The notes under the pieces: model-generated
The model's database searches: none
What the model saw: only the letters and a program-made list of their open reading frames with translations
Told to the model about the DNA's origin: nothing
Translations under genes and position numbers: made by a program
Source of the DNA: Planctomycetota bacterium
Lineage (GTDB): Bacteria; Planctomycetota; Planctomycetia; Pirellulales; Pirellulaceae
Direction of reading: 5' to 3'
Assembly: GCA_026692885.1 (NCBI GenBank)
Contig: JAPLNJ010001237.1
Coordinates: forward strand, 1 to 9,362
Length of the DNA stretch: 9,362 nt
Shown here: in pieces, positions 1 through 7,111 of the stretch
Layout of the letters: each line of letters starts with the position of its first letter
How positions within the stretch are numbered: position 1 is the stretch's first letter

Positions 1-15
1 CGTGGCGTGAGACAA

Positions 16-111
16 GGGGTCAGACGTACAGATTTCAGTTTTCGCAGTCGTGTGCCCAAGCCTAGGGAAAGCCTTCTGCCCGCGAAAACTGAAATCTGTA
101 CGTCTGACCCC
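16..111. repeat. Perfect 30-bp inverted repeat with 36-nt spacer
   Basis: The arms 16-45 and 82-111 are exact reverse complements over 30 bp, starting GGGGTCAGACGTACAGATTT on the left and ending TCTGTACGTCTGACCCC on the right. The 36-nt spacer contains CCTAGG and other small palindromes. As RNA this would form a very stable hairpin, and as DNA it resembles a REP/MITE-type intergenic element. No transposase lies inside. It is at the far end of a gene-free stretch (1-441) behind the 3' end of ccsA, so it might also act as a transcription boundary, although no T-tract is present. Which element family it belongs to is not known to me. Confidence 0.85.
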
Positions 112-193
112 AGCTGGCGATCCGTCTCTGCGAAACCGTAAAACCCCATGCTTGACACCGACAACCCCGAAAACCGTTGGGTGCTAGTGAGTC
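106..193. repeat. Direct repeat copy 1 (partner at 5978-6064)
   Basis: Positions 106-187 match 5978-6059 with only four mismatches over 82 bp, including the shared stretch CCCCATGCTTGACACCGACA. Copy 1 starts inside the right arm of the 30-bp inverted repeat. At its other end it runs into GAGTC at 189-193 and is then interrupted by the palindromic element at 194-321. No open frame of note is conserved between the copies, so this is most likely a dispersed non-coding repeat. Confidence 0.85.
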
Positions 194-327
194 CTAGGTT
201 GCCCATGGAAAACGAGAGACCGAGGATTGGGAGGGCGACGCTCCTGCGGAGCTGCGGGCCGTCTCTGACGGCCGCTCCGGCTCGGCAGGAGCCTCGCCCT
301 CCCAGTCCATTAGCAACCTAGGACTCA
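188..327. mobile_element. MITE-like palindromic element with 15-bp terminal inverted repeats
   Basis: The terminal arms 188-202 and 313-327 are perfect 15-bp inverted repeats containing GAGTCCTAGGTTGC. Further in, 229-247 and 285-303 pair over 19 bp with one mismatch (GGGAGGGCGACGCTCCTGC against its complement). The centre pairs again: GGCCGTC at 257-263 with GACGGCC at 267-273. The whole 140-nt unit can therefore fold into one long hairpin. It encodes no transposase. The related copy at 5978-6069 lacks this insert: its sequence goes from GAGTC straight to AATAG. That suggests insertion after GAGTC, with GAGTC/GACTC as a possible imperfect 5-bp target duplication. It could instead be a static REP-like structure. 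Confidence 0.7.
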
Positions 328-374
328 ATAGTGCTTGACCTGAGACACGCTCGCGCAATACGAACATTCTTGCT

Positions 375-416
375 GGTTAGGCATTCCAGGCTGACGTCAG
401 GCTGGAAAGCCTGACC
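375..416. repeat. Near-perfect 20-bp-arm palindrome
   Basis: The left arm 375-394 and right arm 397-416 are reverse complements with three mismatches around a 2-nt centre (core CAGGCTGACGTCAGGCTGG). It lies 26 nt beyond the ccsA stop codon. I recall similar palindromes as dispersed intergenic repeats in planctomycete genomes, but that is from memory. A small GC hairpin (CGGCC GCA GGCCG, 427-439) sits between it and ccsA. Either might contribute to transcription termination, although neither is followed by a T-run. Confidence 0.7.
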
Positions 417-441
417 TACATGGGTACGGCCGCAGGCCGCG

Positions 442-2271
442 TTAGGCGGTGGGTAGCCCTTGGCGACGGGGGGGCTCGTGGGTGCCCTCTTCGCGGTGGG
501 CCATCCGACGGATCGCCGCGGCCGCGACGTACAGACCCTGGAGGGCGATGGCACCGAAGACGTAGGGCTGGCCACCGCCGCCAAATCCGTAACTGTGCAG
601 GCCGGCACCGAGGACGAAGTTCACGCCGTACCAAGCCATGACGACCAGCGAGAAGCAGATCACCGACAGCGCCGCCAAGCCGAACTGTCTGACCCAACCT
701 GCGTGGCGGGCATGCAACACGGCGAGGTAACCGAGCAGGGCCACCAGCGCCCAGACCTCCTTTGGATCCCAGCCCCAGAAGCGGCCCCAGGAGTAGTCGG
801 CCCATACGCCGCCCAGGATCGTGCCGGCCGCCAGCAGGAACACGCCGACCTGCAGGGCCTGGTAGATGAACTCGGCCAGACTCTCGATCGCGGTCTCGTC
901 TTCCGACCCGACCAGATAGTAGCCCAACGCGATGTTGCCGATGCCCAGGGCTAAGCCAAAGGCCGCGTAGCTGAGTGTGATGGTCATCACATGCGTGACC
1001 AGCCAGAAGTTGCTTCTCAGCACCGGCTGCAGCGGTTGCAGACTCGGGTCCAGTGCCGCCGGACAATTGTCGGCGAGGATCAAGGCCACGGTGGCGACGG
1101 CCGCCGCCGCCGTCAGCACGTACTGGCGACGGTGGATGATCTCGAACAGCAGACCGAAAACAGCCACTCCCACTCCCAGATAGATCACCGACTCATACAT
1201 ATTCGTGACCGGCGCTCTGCCCGAGATCACCGCGCGCATCGCAAAACCGACGAGCATGGCCAGTAGTCCCGCAGCAAGGGTCACCCAGCCGGCGACATAG
1301 AACGGTTTCCAGTGCGTCCCCAGGCTCAGCAACAAACCGATCGCGGCGAGCAGAGTGAACACCCAAGCAAAGCGGAACGGCGCCCAGTGATTGTAGGCCA
1401 CCTCCAGTGTCATGGTCCGTCGGCTGGGGTATCGCCCCAATTGCGGCCCCAGTTCGCGGATGGTTTTGAGGAACGCGGCCGAGGCCGAATCAAAATCGGT
1501 GGCGGAGCCGGCCAGATAGGCCTTCCGCGCCGCTTGGAACTGCTGTTTCGCCTCGCGCATCTGCTTGGTCGGGTCGGTCACGTCGTCGAAATCGCCCTGC
1601 AGTAAGTAGGCGACCGAGACCCACTCGCCCTCGTCACTGCCCTGGACAGGCAGGACTTCCAGTCGCTGCCCCATGCGGTGGTCCTGGTAGGCCCAGAATT
1701 TGTCAGCCAGTTCCAGAGCCTTCTTTTCGAATGTCGTGTGGCCTGGCTGTTCCTTGCTCAGCAGACGTTCGGCCCACTGCAGGAACGGCTTTTCGTCGTT
1801 GGCGTCTGGCAGTTTGAGCTTGGCTTGGCTGAGTTCGAGCGGCGACATTCGCGTTTGGCCTTTCGCCAAGTGCAGCGATTCCCGCAAGGGCAGGAACCCC
1901 ACGGACAGCAAGGGGGCCGTGTCCCACTTGTCCGGCTGATGCAGTTTGAAGTAGTCCGTCCGCGAATTGGTAATACCTGGCAGCTGCGGGCTGCGGGCCT
2001 TGTCCCAGCCTTGCCAGTCGAACAACATGGTCAGATACAGCGTGTTGGCGTCAAGCGTGCATTTCGTTTCGGGGTCCACGAAGCTGGCTTGGTTGCAGAG
2101 TGTGCGCAGCAGTTCCCAGGCCACCGTGTCCAAGGGCTTGTGGCGGCCGCCCTCCTGAATCGGCAGGTGCCGCCACTGATCCCAGTCCCACACAGGATCT
2201 CCGCCGGGAGCGGCGAATGAGGCGGCACCCAGCAAGATCCAGACAGCCAAGGTGGTGAGGCATCGCGACAT
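442..2271 (-). CDS. ccsA: Cytochrome c biogenesis protein CcsA (heme exporter / synthetase subunit, system II)
   Basis: This 609-aa protein belongs to the CcsA/CcmF/CcmC heme-handling family. With ResB it forms the system II synthetase that exports heme and attaches it to CXXCH apocytochromes on the outer face of the membrane. Residues 1-21 look like a signal or anchor segment. Residues ~22-290 form a large soluble, Trp-rich extension, and residues ~297-590 hold many membrane helices. Diagnostic features are SGRAPVTNMYES (350-361), the WWD domain with WGRFWGWDPKEVWAL (495-509), and the probable heme-ligand histidines His427 (VTHVM) and His559 (GLHSYGFG). The ATG at 2271 has AAGGAG at 2278-2283, six bases upstream. 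It is the last gene of hemA-resB-ccsA, 138 nt behind resB. The long soluble N-terminal part exceeds classical CcsA; its role is unknown. Confidence 0.93.
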   Translation of the reverse strand: MSRCLTTLAVWILLGAASFAAPGGDPVWDWDQWRHLPIQEGGRHKPLDTVAWELLRTLCNQASFVDPETKCTLDANTLYLTMLFDWQGWDKARSPQLPGITNSRTDYFKLHQPDKWDTAPLLSVGFLPLRESLHLAKGQTRMSPLELSQAKLKLPDANDEKPFLQWAERLLSKEQPGHTTFEKKALELADKFWAYQDHRMGQRLEVLPVQGSDEGEWVSVAYLLQGDFDDVTDPTKQMREAKQQFQAARKAYLAGSATDFDSASAAFLKTIRELGPQLGRYPSRRTMTLEVAYNHWAPFRFAWVFTLLAAIGLLLSLGTHWKPFYVAGWVTLAAGLLAMLVGFAMRAVISGRAPVTNMYESVIYLGVGVAVFGLLFEIIHRRQYVLTAAAAVATVALILADNCPAALDPSLQPLQPVLRSNFWLVTHVMTITLSYAAFGLALGIGNIALGYYLVGSEDETAIESLAEFIYQALQVGVFLLAAGTILGGVWADYSWGRFWGWDPKEVWALVALLGYLAVLHARHAGWVRQFGLAALSVICFSLVVMAWYGVNFVLGAGLHSYGFGGGGQPYVFGAIALQGLYVAAAAIRRMAHREEGTHEPPRRQGLPTA

Positions 2272-2324
2272 GGTGGACTCCTTAGGACATCGCCCGCGGT
2301 TGGCGCTGGCTCGTAGGTAGTACT

Positions 2325-2416
2325 CGTTTAACCCGGAGCCGGGTACCCGCTTGCGGGTGGCGACGGCGTTTCGACATTTGTCGCACGCGCCGTCGCCGTT
2401 GGCTCTGGGTTAAACG
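2325..2416. repeat. Nested hairpin in the resB-ccsA spacer, overlapping the resB stop codon
   Basis: The outer arms 2325-2340 (CGTTTAACCCGGAGCC) and 2401-2416 pair 15 of 16. The middle arms 2359-2368 (GGCGACGGCG) and 2388-2397 are a perfect 10-bp inverted repeat. The apex 2372-2383 (CGACA TT TGTCG) forms a further 5-bp stem, and CCCGC TT GCGGG (2347-2358) forms a side hairpin. The resB stop codon (2410-2412) is inside the outer arm. In the transcript the whole structure sits between resB and the ccsA ribosome-binding site. It could be a dispersed palindromic repeat, an RNA-processing or stability element, or a partial terminator that lowers ccsA expression. Confidence 0.75.
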
Positions 2417-4179
2417 ACGACGCGGTGTACTGTTTTGGTTCGGACCAGAAACATGAGCAACGTGCCGGCGCAGATCATCAGACTGCCCAGGTACTTAAGG
2501 CGTCGGCCCGGATCGTAGGCCACGGCTAAGACCGACTTCTTTCCCCCGCTGGGCGATTCCTCAAAACTGGACTGATAGAAGGTGAACTTGCCCACCGTGA
2601 GCGGTTCGTTCATCGCAATTTGCCGCTGTGCATCCAGGCCCTTAGCCGGGTCCCGCACGCGAACGGAGCTGGCGAAGAAGGCGTTGCCCATTCCGCCGGG
2701 ATTGGGCCGGCGCGTGAACTCCTTGAGTTGGACCGTGCAGCCCAACGGCACCGCTTCGTAGCCCAAGAGCACGTCGATCGGCCCGCGGCCGGTCAACACG
2801 TTCTGCAAGCCATACTGTTGGTCGCCCCGCTTCAGCCAGACTTGTCGGCTTTGGCCATCGACGGTCAGTTTCACGAGCGCCGCCGCCTCGGCGTCACCGG
2901 CTTCCCGATCCGTCAGTTCGACCGGTTGGAAGGTGACTTCCTTACGGGCCCGGGGAAGGTGTTGCACGAGGGCCACACTGAACTGGCCGCCGAGGGCAAT
3001 CTGGTCTCCTGCTTTGACTTCTCGCGTCGGAGTGTACGAGCCGTTAACGGCGGCCCGGCAAAACAGTTTGCCGCTGGGCGTCTGCAGAAACACGGCGCCG
3101 GGGATCGGCGTGACGACCGGATGGTGATACCAGAACTTCACGGGCAATTCTCGGCCGTGGACGCCGTCCAACGTGAGTAGCGGCCGCTGGGCAAACGCGA
3201 TTTGCCGCGTCGGTTCCTCGCGGCCAGGTTCGTAGACTTTCAGTTCCAGTAGCGGGTTCTTGGGTGTGTCGCCTTTTGTCGTGAAATGGCCGTCCGGAGT
3301 CGGCCGGGCGTTCGGCAGGTATTCAACGATCTCCACAGTGAGGCCAGAATCACCGACCGGGACCTTCTGCCCGACGTGGTCGTCGATCTTCACGCGGTGC
3401 ATCTGGCCTTGGCAGTGCAGCGAGAGCATGCCGGTCCGGCCCAGCTCCTCGGTCGGCGGTGGCTGCAGATCGTCGAGCATCGATTCCAGCGGGAGTGGGA
3501 GCAGTTCGTAACGCGTAGGACCGATCACGGCCTCGCCCCCGAACATGTTGGCGGTCAGCCAGTCCTCGGTCACCGCTTTGCCCGTCGGGCCGGAGAGCAA
3601 CAGTTTCAGGGCCGGTCCCTGGAAATCCTGGTCGTCCGCCACCCAGTCGATATTCTCACGGGCATGCCGATAGAACTTGAGCACCTGCAAGCCCAGACCG
3701 TCCGCCTCGCCGAAGTCTAACGGGCGGTGTTCCGGCCAGTCGACTGGGCCGGGGCGAAAGGCAAACTCCGTCGACCGCTGCTTGCCGTGCTCCGGCTGCA
3801 GGACCGTGATCACGCTCCGCTCTGCCACCTGGAGCCGATCGCCTTCCTGGCCCTCCCGCAGGGACAGCGTGCCTTCGATGCCTGAGCGGAAGGTCTGGAT
3901 CGCGCCCGCCAACAAGACCAGCAGACCGGCGTGCGTCACCACGAAACCGGCCTGCGAGATCTTCCACGGGAACCGGATCAGCGTGGCCGCCAGGATGTTC
4001 ACGCTCAGCAGGGCCAACCAGCCGACGAACCAGGAACTGCTGTAGACATACCATTGAGCCACCTCACGGCCTTGGGCGGCTTCCAGGAACGTGGCCCAGG
4101 CGAGCACGGCCGCCAACAGCACGATCAGGATCACCGCCAGCTTCAACGACGCCAGCCCGCGGTAGAGAAACATCAGCAT
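2410..4179 (-). CDS. resB: Cytochrome c biogenesis protein ResB/Ccs1 (system II)
   Basis: This 589-aa membrane protein is the apocytochrome/heme-handling partner of CcsA. It begins with three predicted helices (about 10-33, 50-68, 78-95) carrying the family pattern ATFLEAAQG (29-37), the SWFVGWLALLSVNILAATL segment and GFVVTHAGLLVLLAG, in which His83 is a plausible heme ligand. A large extracytoplasmic domain (~100-555) follows, then YQSSFEES near the end and a last helix at about 563-584. Length and topology match the ResB family. The ATG at 4179 lies 4 nt after the hemA stop and has AAGGA at 4188-4192, inside the hemA 3' end, so translational coupling is likely. A second Met two codons on (4173) is an alternative start. 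Adjacent ccsA completes the synthetase. Confidence 0.93.
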   Translation of the reverse strand: MLMFLYRGLASLKLAVILIVLLAAVLAWATFLEAAQGREVAQWYVYSSSWFVGWLALLSVNILAATLIRFPWKISQAGFVVTHAGLLVLLAGAIQTFRSGIEGTLSLREGQEGDRLQVAERSVITVLQPEHGKQRSTEFAFRPGPVDWPEHRPLDFGEADGLGLQVLKFYRHARENIDWVADDQDFQGPALKLLLSGPTGKAVTEDWLTANMFGGEAVIGPTRYELLPLPLESMLDDLQPPPTEELGRTGMLSLHCQGQMHRVKIDDHVGQKVPVGDSGLTVEIVEYLPNARPTPDGHFTTKGDTPKNPLLELKVYEPGREEPTRQIAFAQRPLLTLDGVHGRELPVKFWYHHPVVTPIPGAVFLQTPSGKLFCRAAVNGSYTPTREVKAGDQIALGGQFSVALVQHLPRARKEVTFQPVELTDREAGDAEAAALVKLTVDGQSRQVWLKRGDQQYGLQNVLTGRGPIDVLLGYEAVPLGCTVQLKEFTRRPNPGGMGNAFFASSVRVRDPAKGLDAQRQIAMNEPLTVGKFTFYQSSFEESPSGGKKSVLAVAYDPGRRLKYLGSLMICAGTLLMFLVRTKTVHRVVV

Positions 4180-4183
4180 GCGA

Positions 4184-5455
4184 TCAGTCCTTGAATTGGA
4201 AGAGCCGCGTCAGGGCCTCCAGCAGCGTCGTTGGGACTCCGTGACGTGATGCGTCGCGCAGCGACTCCAGGGGCGGGTGAAAGAGCTTGTTCGTCAAGCG
4301 GTCGAAGGCGATGCGAATCTCGCGGCTGGCTCGATCGTCCAGCTGCGGCAATTTGTTCAGCAGCCGCTGCAATTCTTCTTCCTTTGGCTTCTCCCACAGT
4401 GCGCGTAGCCGTTTGATCACCGGGCCGGTCGCACGGAAGTGAAGTTCGACCATAAAGGCCTCGGTTTCCTGGTCGATGATCCGCAACGCCTTGGGCAATT
4501 CCTTCTCCCGTTCCAGGCGGTTCCGCTCGCAGGCGGCGCGCAGGTCGTCGACCGAATACAGATAGACGCCGGGGCGCAGGCCGATCGCCGGATCGAAGTC
4601 GCGGGGCACGGCCAAGTCGAGAATGAACCACGGGCGAGCGCCGCGGGACCGGGCCAACGGCGCGAACATGGCATCGGTGACGATCGGCTCGGCCGCCCCC
4701 GTGGCGCTGATGACCAGGTCGGCCACGGCCAATTCGTCGAGCAAGTGTTCCCACGGACTTGCCCGGCCCTGGCGGCGCTGGGCCAGTTCCATGGCGCGCT
4801 GGGGATTGCGATTAACGATCGTCACGTGGCGGGCCTGGCGATCCTGCAGGTACTGCAACGTCTCTTCCGCCATCTCGCCGGCACCGATCACCAGCGTCTG
4901 CTTATCGTCGAAGCGTTCGAAGATCTGACCGGCAAATTCCGCCACTGCGACGCTGGGGATGCTGACCCGCCGTTCGTGAATCGCCGTTTCACTGGCCACC
5001 CGGCGAGCAACGCGCGCCGCGGCCTGGAATACCGCGTGCGTCAGCGGCCCCGTGGCTTCCTGCTGCGTCGCCAACTGGTAGGCGAATTTAACCTGCGAGG
5101 AGATCTGCGGTTCGCCGACAACCATGCTGTCCAGGCTACTGGCCACGATGAACAGGTGGCGGACCGATTCGCGCCCATTGCGGTCATACAGATGTTCGAT
5201 GATCGAAGCCGGGTCGAGTTGGTGGAAGTCGGCCAGGAACTCGACGACCTGCCGAGAGGTCGGCGCCCCGCCGAGTTCCGAGGCCGTGTACAGCTCGACG
5301 CGATTGCAGGTCGACAACAGCACGGCTTCGACCTTGGGAAATTTGCGCCGCAGACTGGAGAGTGCCGCGCGCGCCTGATCAGGAGTGAACGCCAGCCGCT
5401 CGCGCACCGAGATGGGCGAGTTCTGATGACTACAGCCAAGCAACTGCACCTGCAT
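4184..5455 (-). CDS. hemA: Glutamyl-tRNA reductase
   Basis: This 423-aa enzyme reduces glutamyl-tRNA(Glu) with NADPH to glutamate-1-semialdehyde, the committed step of C5-pathway heme and corrinoid synthesis. The catalytic domain carries LLSTCNRVELY with Cys50 as the active-site nucleophile, the same residue number as in E. coli. The substrate-pocket motif SSLDSMVVGEPQI spans 106-118. The NADPH-binding domain has GAGEM at 191-195 and LDLAVPRDFDP at 279-289. The C-terminal part (~320-423) is the helical dimerisation domain. I chose the ATG at 5455 because GGGGAGG lies six bases upstream and the protein then starts MQVQLLGCSH, as in the family. A GTG at 5473 would add six residues and use the SD as codons. 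It heads the operon with resB and ccsA. Confidence 0.95.
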   Translation of the reverse strand: MQVQLLGCSHQNSPISVRERLAFTPDQARAALSSLRRKFPKVEAVLLSTCNRVELYTASELGGAPTSRQVVEFLADFHQLDPASIIEHLYDRNGRESVRHLFIVASSLDSMVVGEPQISSQVKFAYQLATQQEATGPLTHAVFQAAARVARRVASETAIHERRVSIPSVAVAEFAGQIFERFDDKQTLVIGAGEMAEETLQYLQDRQARHVTIVNRNPQRAMELAQRRQGRASPWEHLLDELAVADLVISATGAAEPIVTDAMFAPLARSRGARPWFILDLAVPRDFDPAIGLRPGVYLYSVDDLRAACERNRLEREKELPKALRIIDQETEAFMVELHFRATGPVIKRLRALWEKPKEEELQRLLNKLPQLDDRASREIRIAFDRLTNKLFHPPLESLRDASRHGVPTTLLEALTRLFQFKD

Positions 5456-5535
5456 GCGCCGCCTCCCCTGCACAGCGTGAAGCCAAGAACAGCGGTCCCC
5501 ACACCGGACCGCATCCGGCCGATTCGGGGTGCGGA

Positions 5536-5565
5536 ATCATAGGCAGAACGGTCCGGCGATGTAAC
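5536..5565 (-). promoter_or_regulatory. Candidate sigma-70 promoter for hemA-resB-ccsA
   Basis: Read on the minus strand there is GTTACA (5560-5565), an 18-nt spacer, and TATGAT (5536-5541). This would start transcription near 5529, leaving a leader of about 75 nt before the hemA ATG. The -10 is good (5 of 6 to TATAAT) and the -35 is moderate (4 of 6 to TTGACA). It is a match by eye only. Confidence 0.4.
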
Positions 5566-5756
5566 ATCAATTTCCACCGTTGAAACGGCCTTTTCGGATT
5601 ATTACCTTGCCAACCGCTAGCTGCCGGGTGGCCGGGGCACAGCGCAGCGGTGCTTCCGAAATCGTGGCCTGAGGCAAGCGGATAGGAAAAGTATGTCCGC
5701 TATTCACATCAGCCCGAAGCGCAAGTCTTGAACCCGGATTATTCATGCTCCTGTAG

Positions 5757-5805
5757 GCCGGAACAAGCAACCGGGAGCACTGCTGGAGCTTCGGTCGCTT
5801 CCGGC
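5757..5805. repeat. Imperfect hairpin bounded by GCCGGA/TCCGGC
   Basis: GCCGGA at 5757-5762 and TCCGGC at 5800-5805 are complementary, and the interior (GCAACCG ... CGGTCGC) pairs imperfectly. It resembles the dispersed short palindromes elsewhere in this window. There is no T-run and no adjacent gene end, so it is probably a repeat rather than a terminator. Confidence 0.4.
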
Positions 5806-5977
5806 GCGTGGCGTCTGCACCAAGCGGGTTCTTCCGACGAGCACCACTATTAGTGACCAAACCCTTTTTCCACTGGGGCAGGCCCAGTGGGGGAAGTGGC
5901 CGAATGACAACGACTTACGCTTAACCTCGTACCATTCGAGCTTGCTCGGCGGGGCGGATCCGCGACAAACGTGCAAA

Positions 5978-6064
5978 GACCCCAGCTGGCGGTCCGTCTC
6001 TGCGAAACCGCAAAACCCCATGCTTGACACCGACAACCCCGAACACCGTTTGGTGCTAGGAGTC
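5978..6064. repeat. Direct repeat copy 2 (uninterrupted version of 106-193)
   Basis: This copy matches 106-187 at 78 of 82 positions. It then reads GAGTC (6060-6064) followed at once by AATAG (6065-6069), whereas copy 1 has the ~130-bp palindrome between those two short sequences. It therefore looks like the empty-site version of the repeat. Similarity stops after AATAG and, on the other side, at GACCCC. Confidence 0.85.
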
Positions 6065-6100
6065 AATAGAATCGTGGCGCCGCGACGGTGTTCCCCATGG

Positions 6101-6130
6101 TTGTTCCCCACCCCGCCCATCTGCTACGAT
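6101..6130 (+). promoter_or_regulatory. Candidate promoter for the SGNH-like gene
   Basis: TTGTTC (6101-6106) and TACGAT (6125-6130) are 18 nt apart, and TACGAT is preceded by TGC, giving an extended -10. Transcription would begin near 6137, about 60 nt before the ATG at 6200. This is an unaided match and should be taken as tentative. Confidence 0.4.
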
Positions 6131-6199
6131 CGTAGGCGATCCCGGCAAATTCACTATCACCCGCTCGAAAGACCGAGCCAACCCCAAGGAGACTTCTTC

Positions 6200-7111
6200 A
6201 TGACGGTATTCCATCGATCAGCTTTGCGACTGTGGATTGCGGTGCTGAGCTTGTTGTTGTTCGCAGACCGCGCGGCGGAAGCTCAGAATCAGGCGCCTCC
6301 CGCAAACCCACCACTCGTGGAGCCGATCACCAAAGGCCTGCGCGTCTTCACGTGCGGACACAGCTTCCACGTCTGGGTCCCCGGGATTGTTGCCGATTTG
6401 TGCCAGAAGGCCGAGATTCCCCAGCATGTCCAGGTCGGCCTGTCCTCGATCGGCGGTTCACGTGTCATACAACATTGGGATATTCCTGCAGACAAGAACA
6501 CGGCCAAGGAGGCCCTGCAGACCGGCAAGGTCGATGTGCTGACGCTGTCGCCGATTTTCCTGCCGGATCCGGGCATCGAGAACTTCACGAAGTTGGCGCT
6601 GGAGCACAACCAAGACATCCGCGTCATCGTGCAGCCGATTTGGCTGCGCTGGGACATCTACGAGCCGACTACTAAGCGGCCGGAGAAAGTCGATCACAAC
6701 GCCATTACCGGCGAAGAACTGCGCCAGCGGCACGCGGTGCATTTCCAGAAGATGGACGAGCACATCCGCGAACTCAATCAACGCTTCGGGCGGACCGTAT
6801 TGTATGTGGCCCCGGCTCCCCAGGCGGTGATCGCCCTGCGCGAGAAGATCATTGCCGGCCAAGCCCCCGGCTTGAAGGTGCAGGAAGACCTCTTCACGGA
6901 TGCCCTCGGCCATGGCAAACCAGCACTCCAGGCTTTGGTGGCTTACTGCGATTACGCCGTGATCTACCGCCGCAGTCCTGTTGGCCTGCCCGTGCCGACC
7001 ATTCTGAAACAAGCCAAACTCGGAGAGCAAGAAGAAAGCCTCAATCGTCTGCTTCAAGAACTGGCCTGGGAAGCGGTGCTCCAGCATCCACTCAGCGGTC
7101 TGCGACGCTGA
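6200..7111 (+). CDS. Secreted SGNH/GDSL-hydrolase-like protein
   Basis: This 303-aa protein has an N-terminal signal peptide: MTVFHRSALRLW, a hydrophobic core at 11-22 and probable cleavage after AEA (26-28). It should be exported. The body looks like a divergent SGNH/GDSL hydrolase fold. TCGHSFH (51-57) would supply the nucleophile Ser55, SSIGGSR (82-88) the oxyanion glycine, and DALGH (234-238) the catalytic Asp234 and His238. It ends with VIYRRSPVGLP (254-264), a pattern I associate with planctomycete proteins of this kind. The third-block Asn is not obvious, so activity is uncertain and the substrate cannot be named. I chose the ATG at 6200 because AAGGAGA (6186-6192) lies seven bases upstream; the frame stays open back to 5942 but that part is repeat sequence. 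It converges on hgcB. Confidence 0.72.
   Translation: MTVFHRSALRLWIAVLSLLLFADRAAEAQNQAPPANPPLVEPITKGLRVFTCGHSFHVWVPGIVADLCQKAEIPQHVQVGLSSIGGSRVIQHWDIPADKNTAKEALQTGKVDVLTLSPIFLPDPGIENFTKLALEHNQDIRVIVQPIWLRWDIYEPTTKRPEKVDHNAITGEELRQRHAVHFQKMDEHIRELNQRFGRTVLYVAPAPQAVIALREKIIAGQAPGLKVQEDLFTDALGHGKPALQALVAYCDYAVIYRRSPVGLPVPTILKQAKLGEQEESLNRLLQELAWEAVLQHPLSGLRR

Larger units (their letters stand above)
5456..6199. other. 744-bp gene-free region between divergent genes
   Basis: No credible gene was found between the hemA and 6200 gene starts. It holds a candidate hemA promoter (5536-5565), a hairpin at 5757-5805, an 8-bp-arm hairpin at 5870-5890 (CCACTGGG/CCCAGTGG), the second copy of the 82-bp repeat (5978-6064), and a candidate promoter and RBS for the downstream gene. 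Short frames here (for example 5567-5860 and 5743-6120 on the minus strand) have low-complexity, Arg/Pro/Ser-rich translations and overlap repeats, so I treat them as chance. The part 5630-5750 shows nothing I can name. Confidence 0.7.

Noticed and set aside
4439..5542. Long plus-strand open frame (367 codons) opposite hemA
   Set aside because: It is the antisense shadow of a well-supported hemA and has no domain of its own; long antisense frames are common at this base composition.
5870..5890. CCACTGGG/CCCAGTGG hairpin as a rho-independent terminator
   Set aside because: On the plus strand the T-run precedes the hairpin, and on the minus strand it is followed by A residues, so neither orientation fits a terminator. 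No gene ends nearby.
5567..6120. Two minus-strand open frames (5567-5860 and 5743-6120) in the intergenic region
   Set aside because: They overlap each other and the repeats, lack a convincing RBS, and their translations are biased without a recognisable domain.
5942..6199. N-terminal extension of the SGNH-like protein to 5942
   Set aside because: The extra 86 codons are repeat sequence and promoter. The ATG at 6200 has a strong SD and begins a clear signal peptide.
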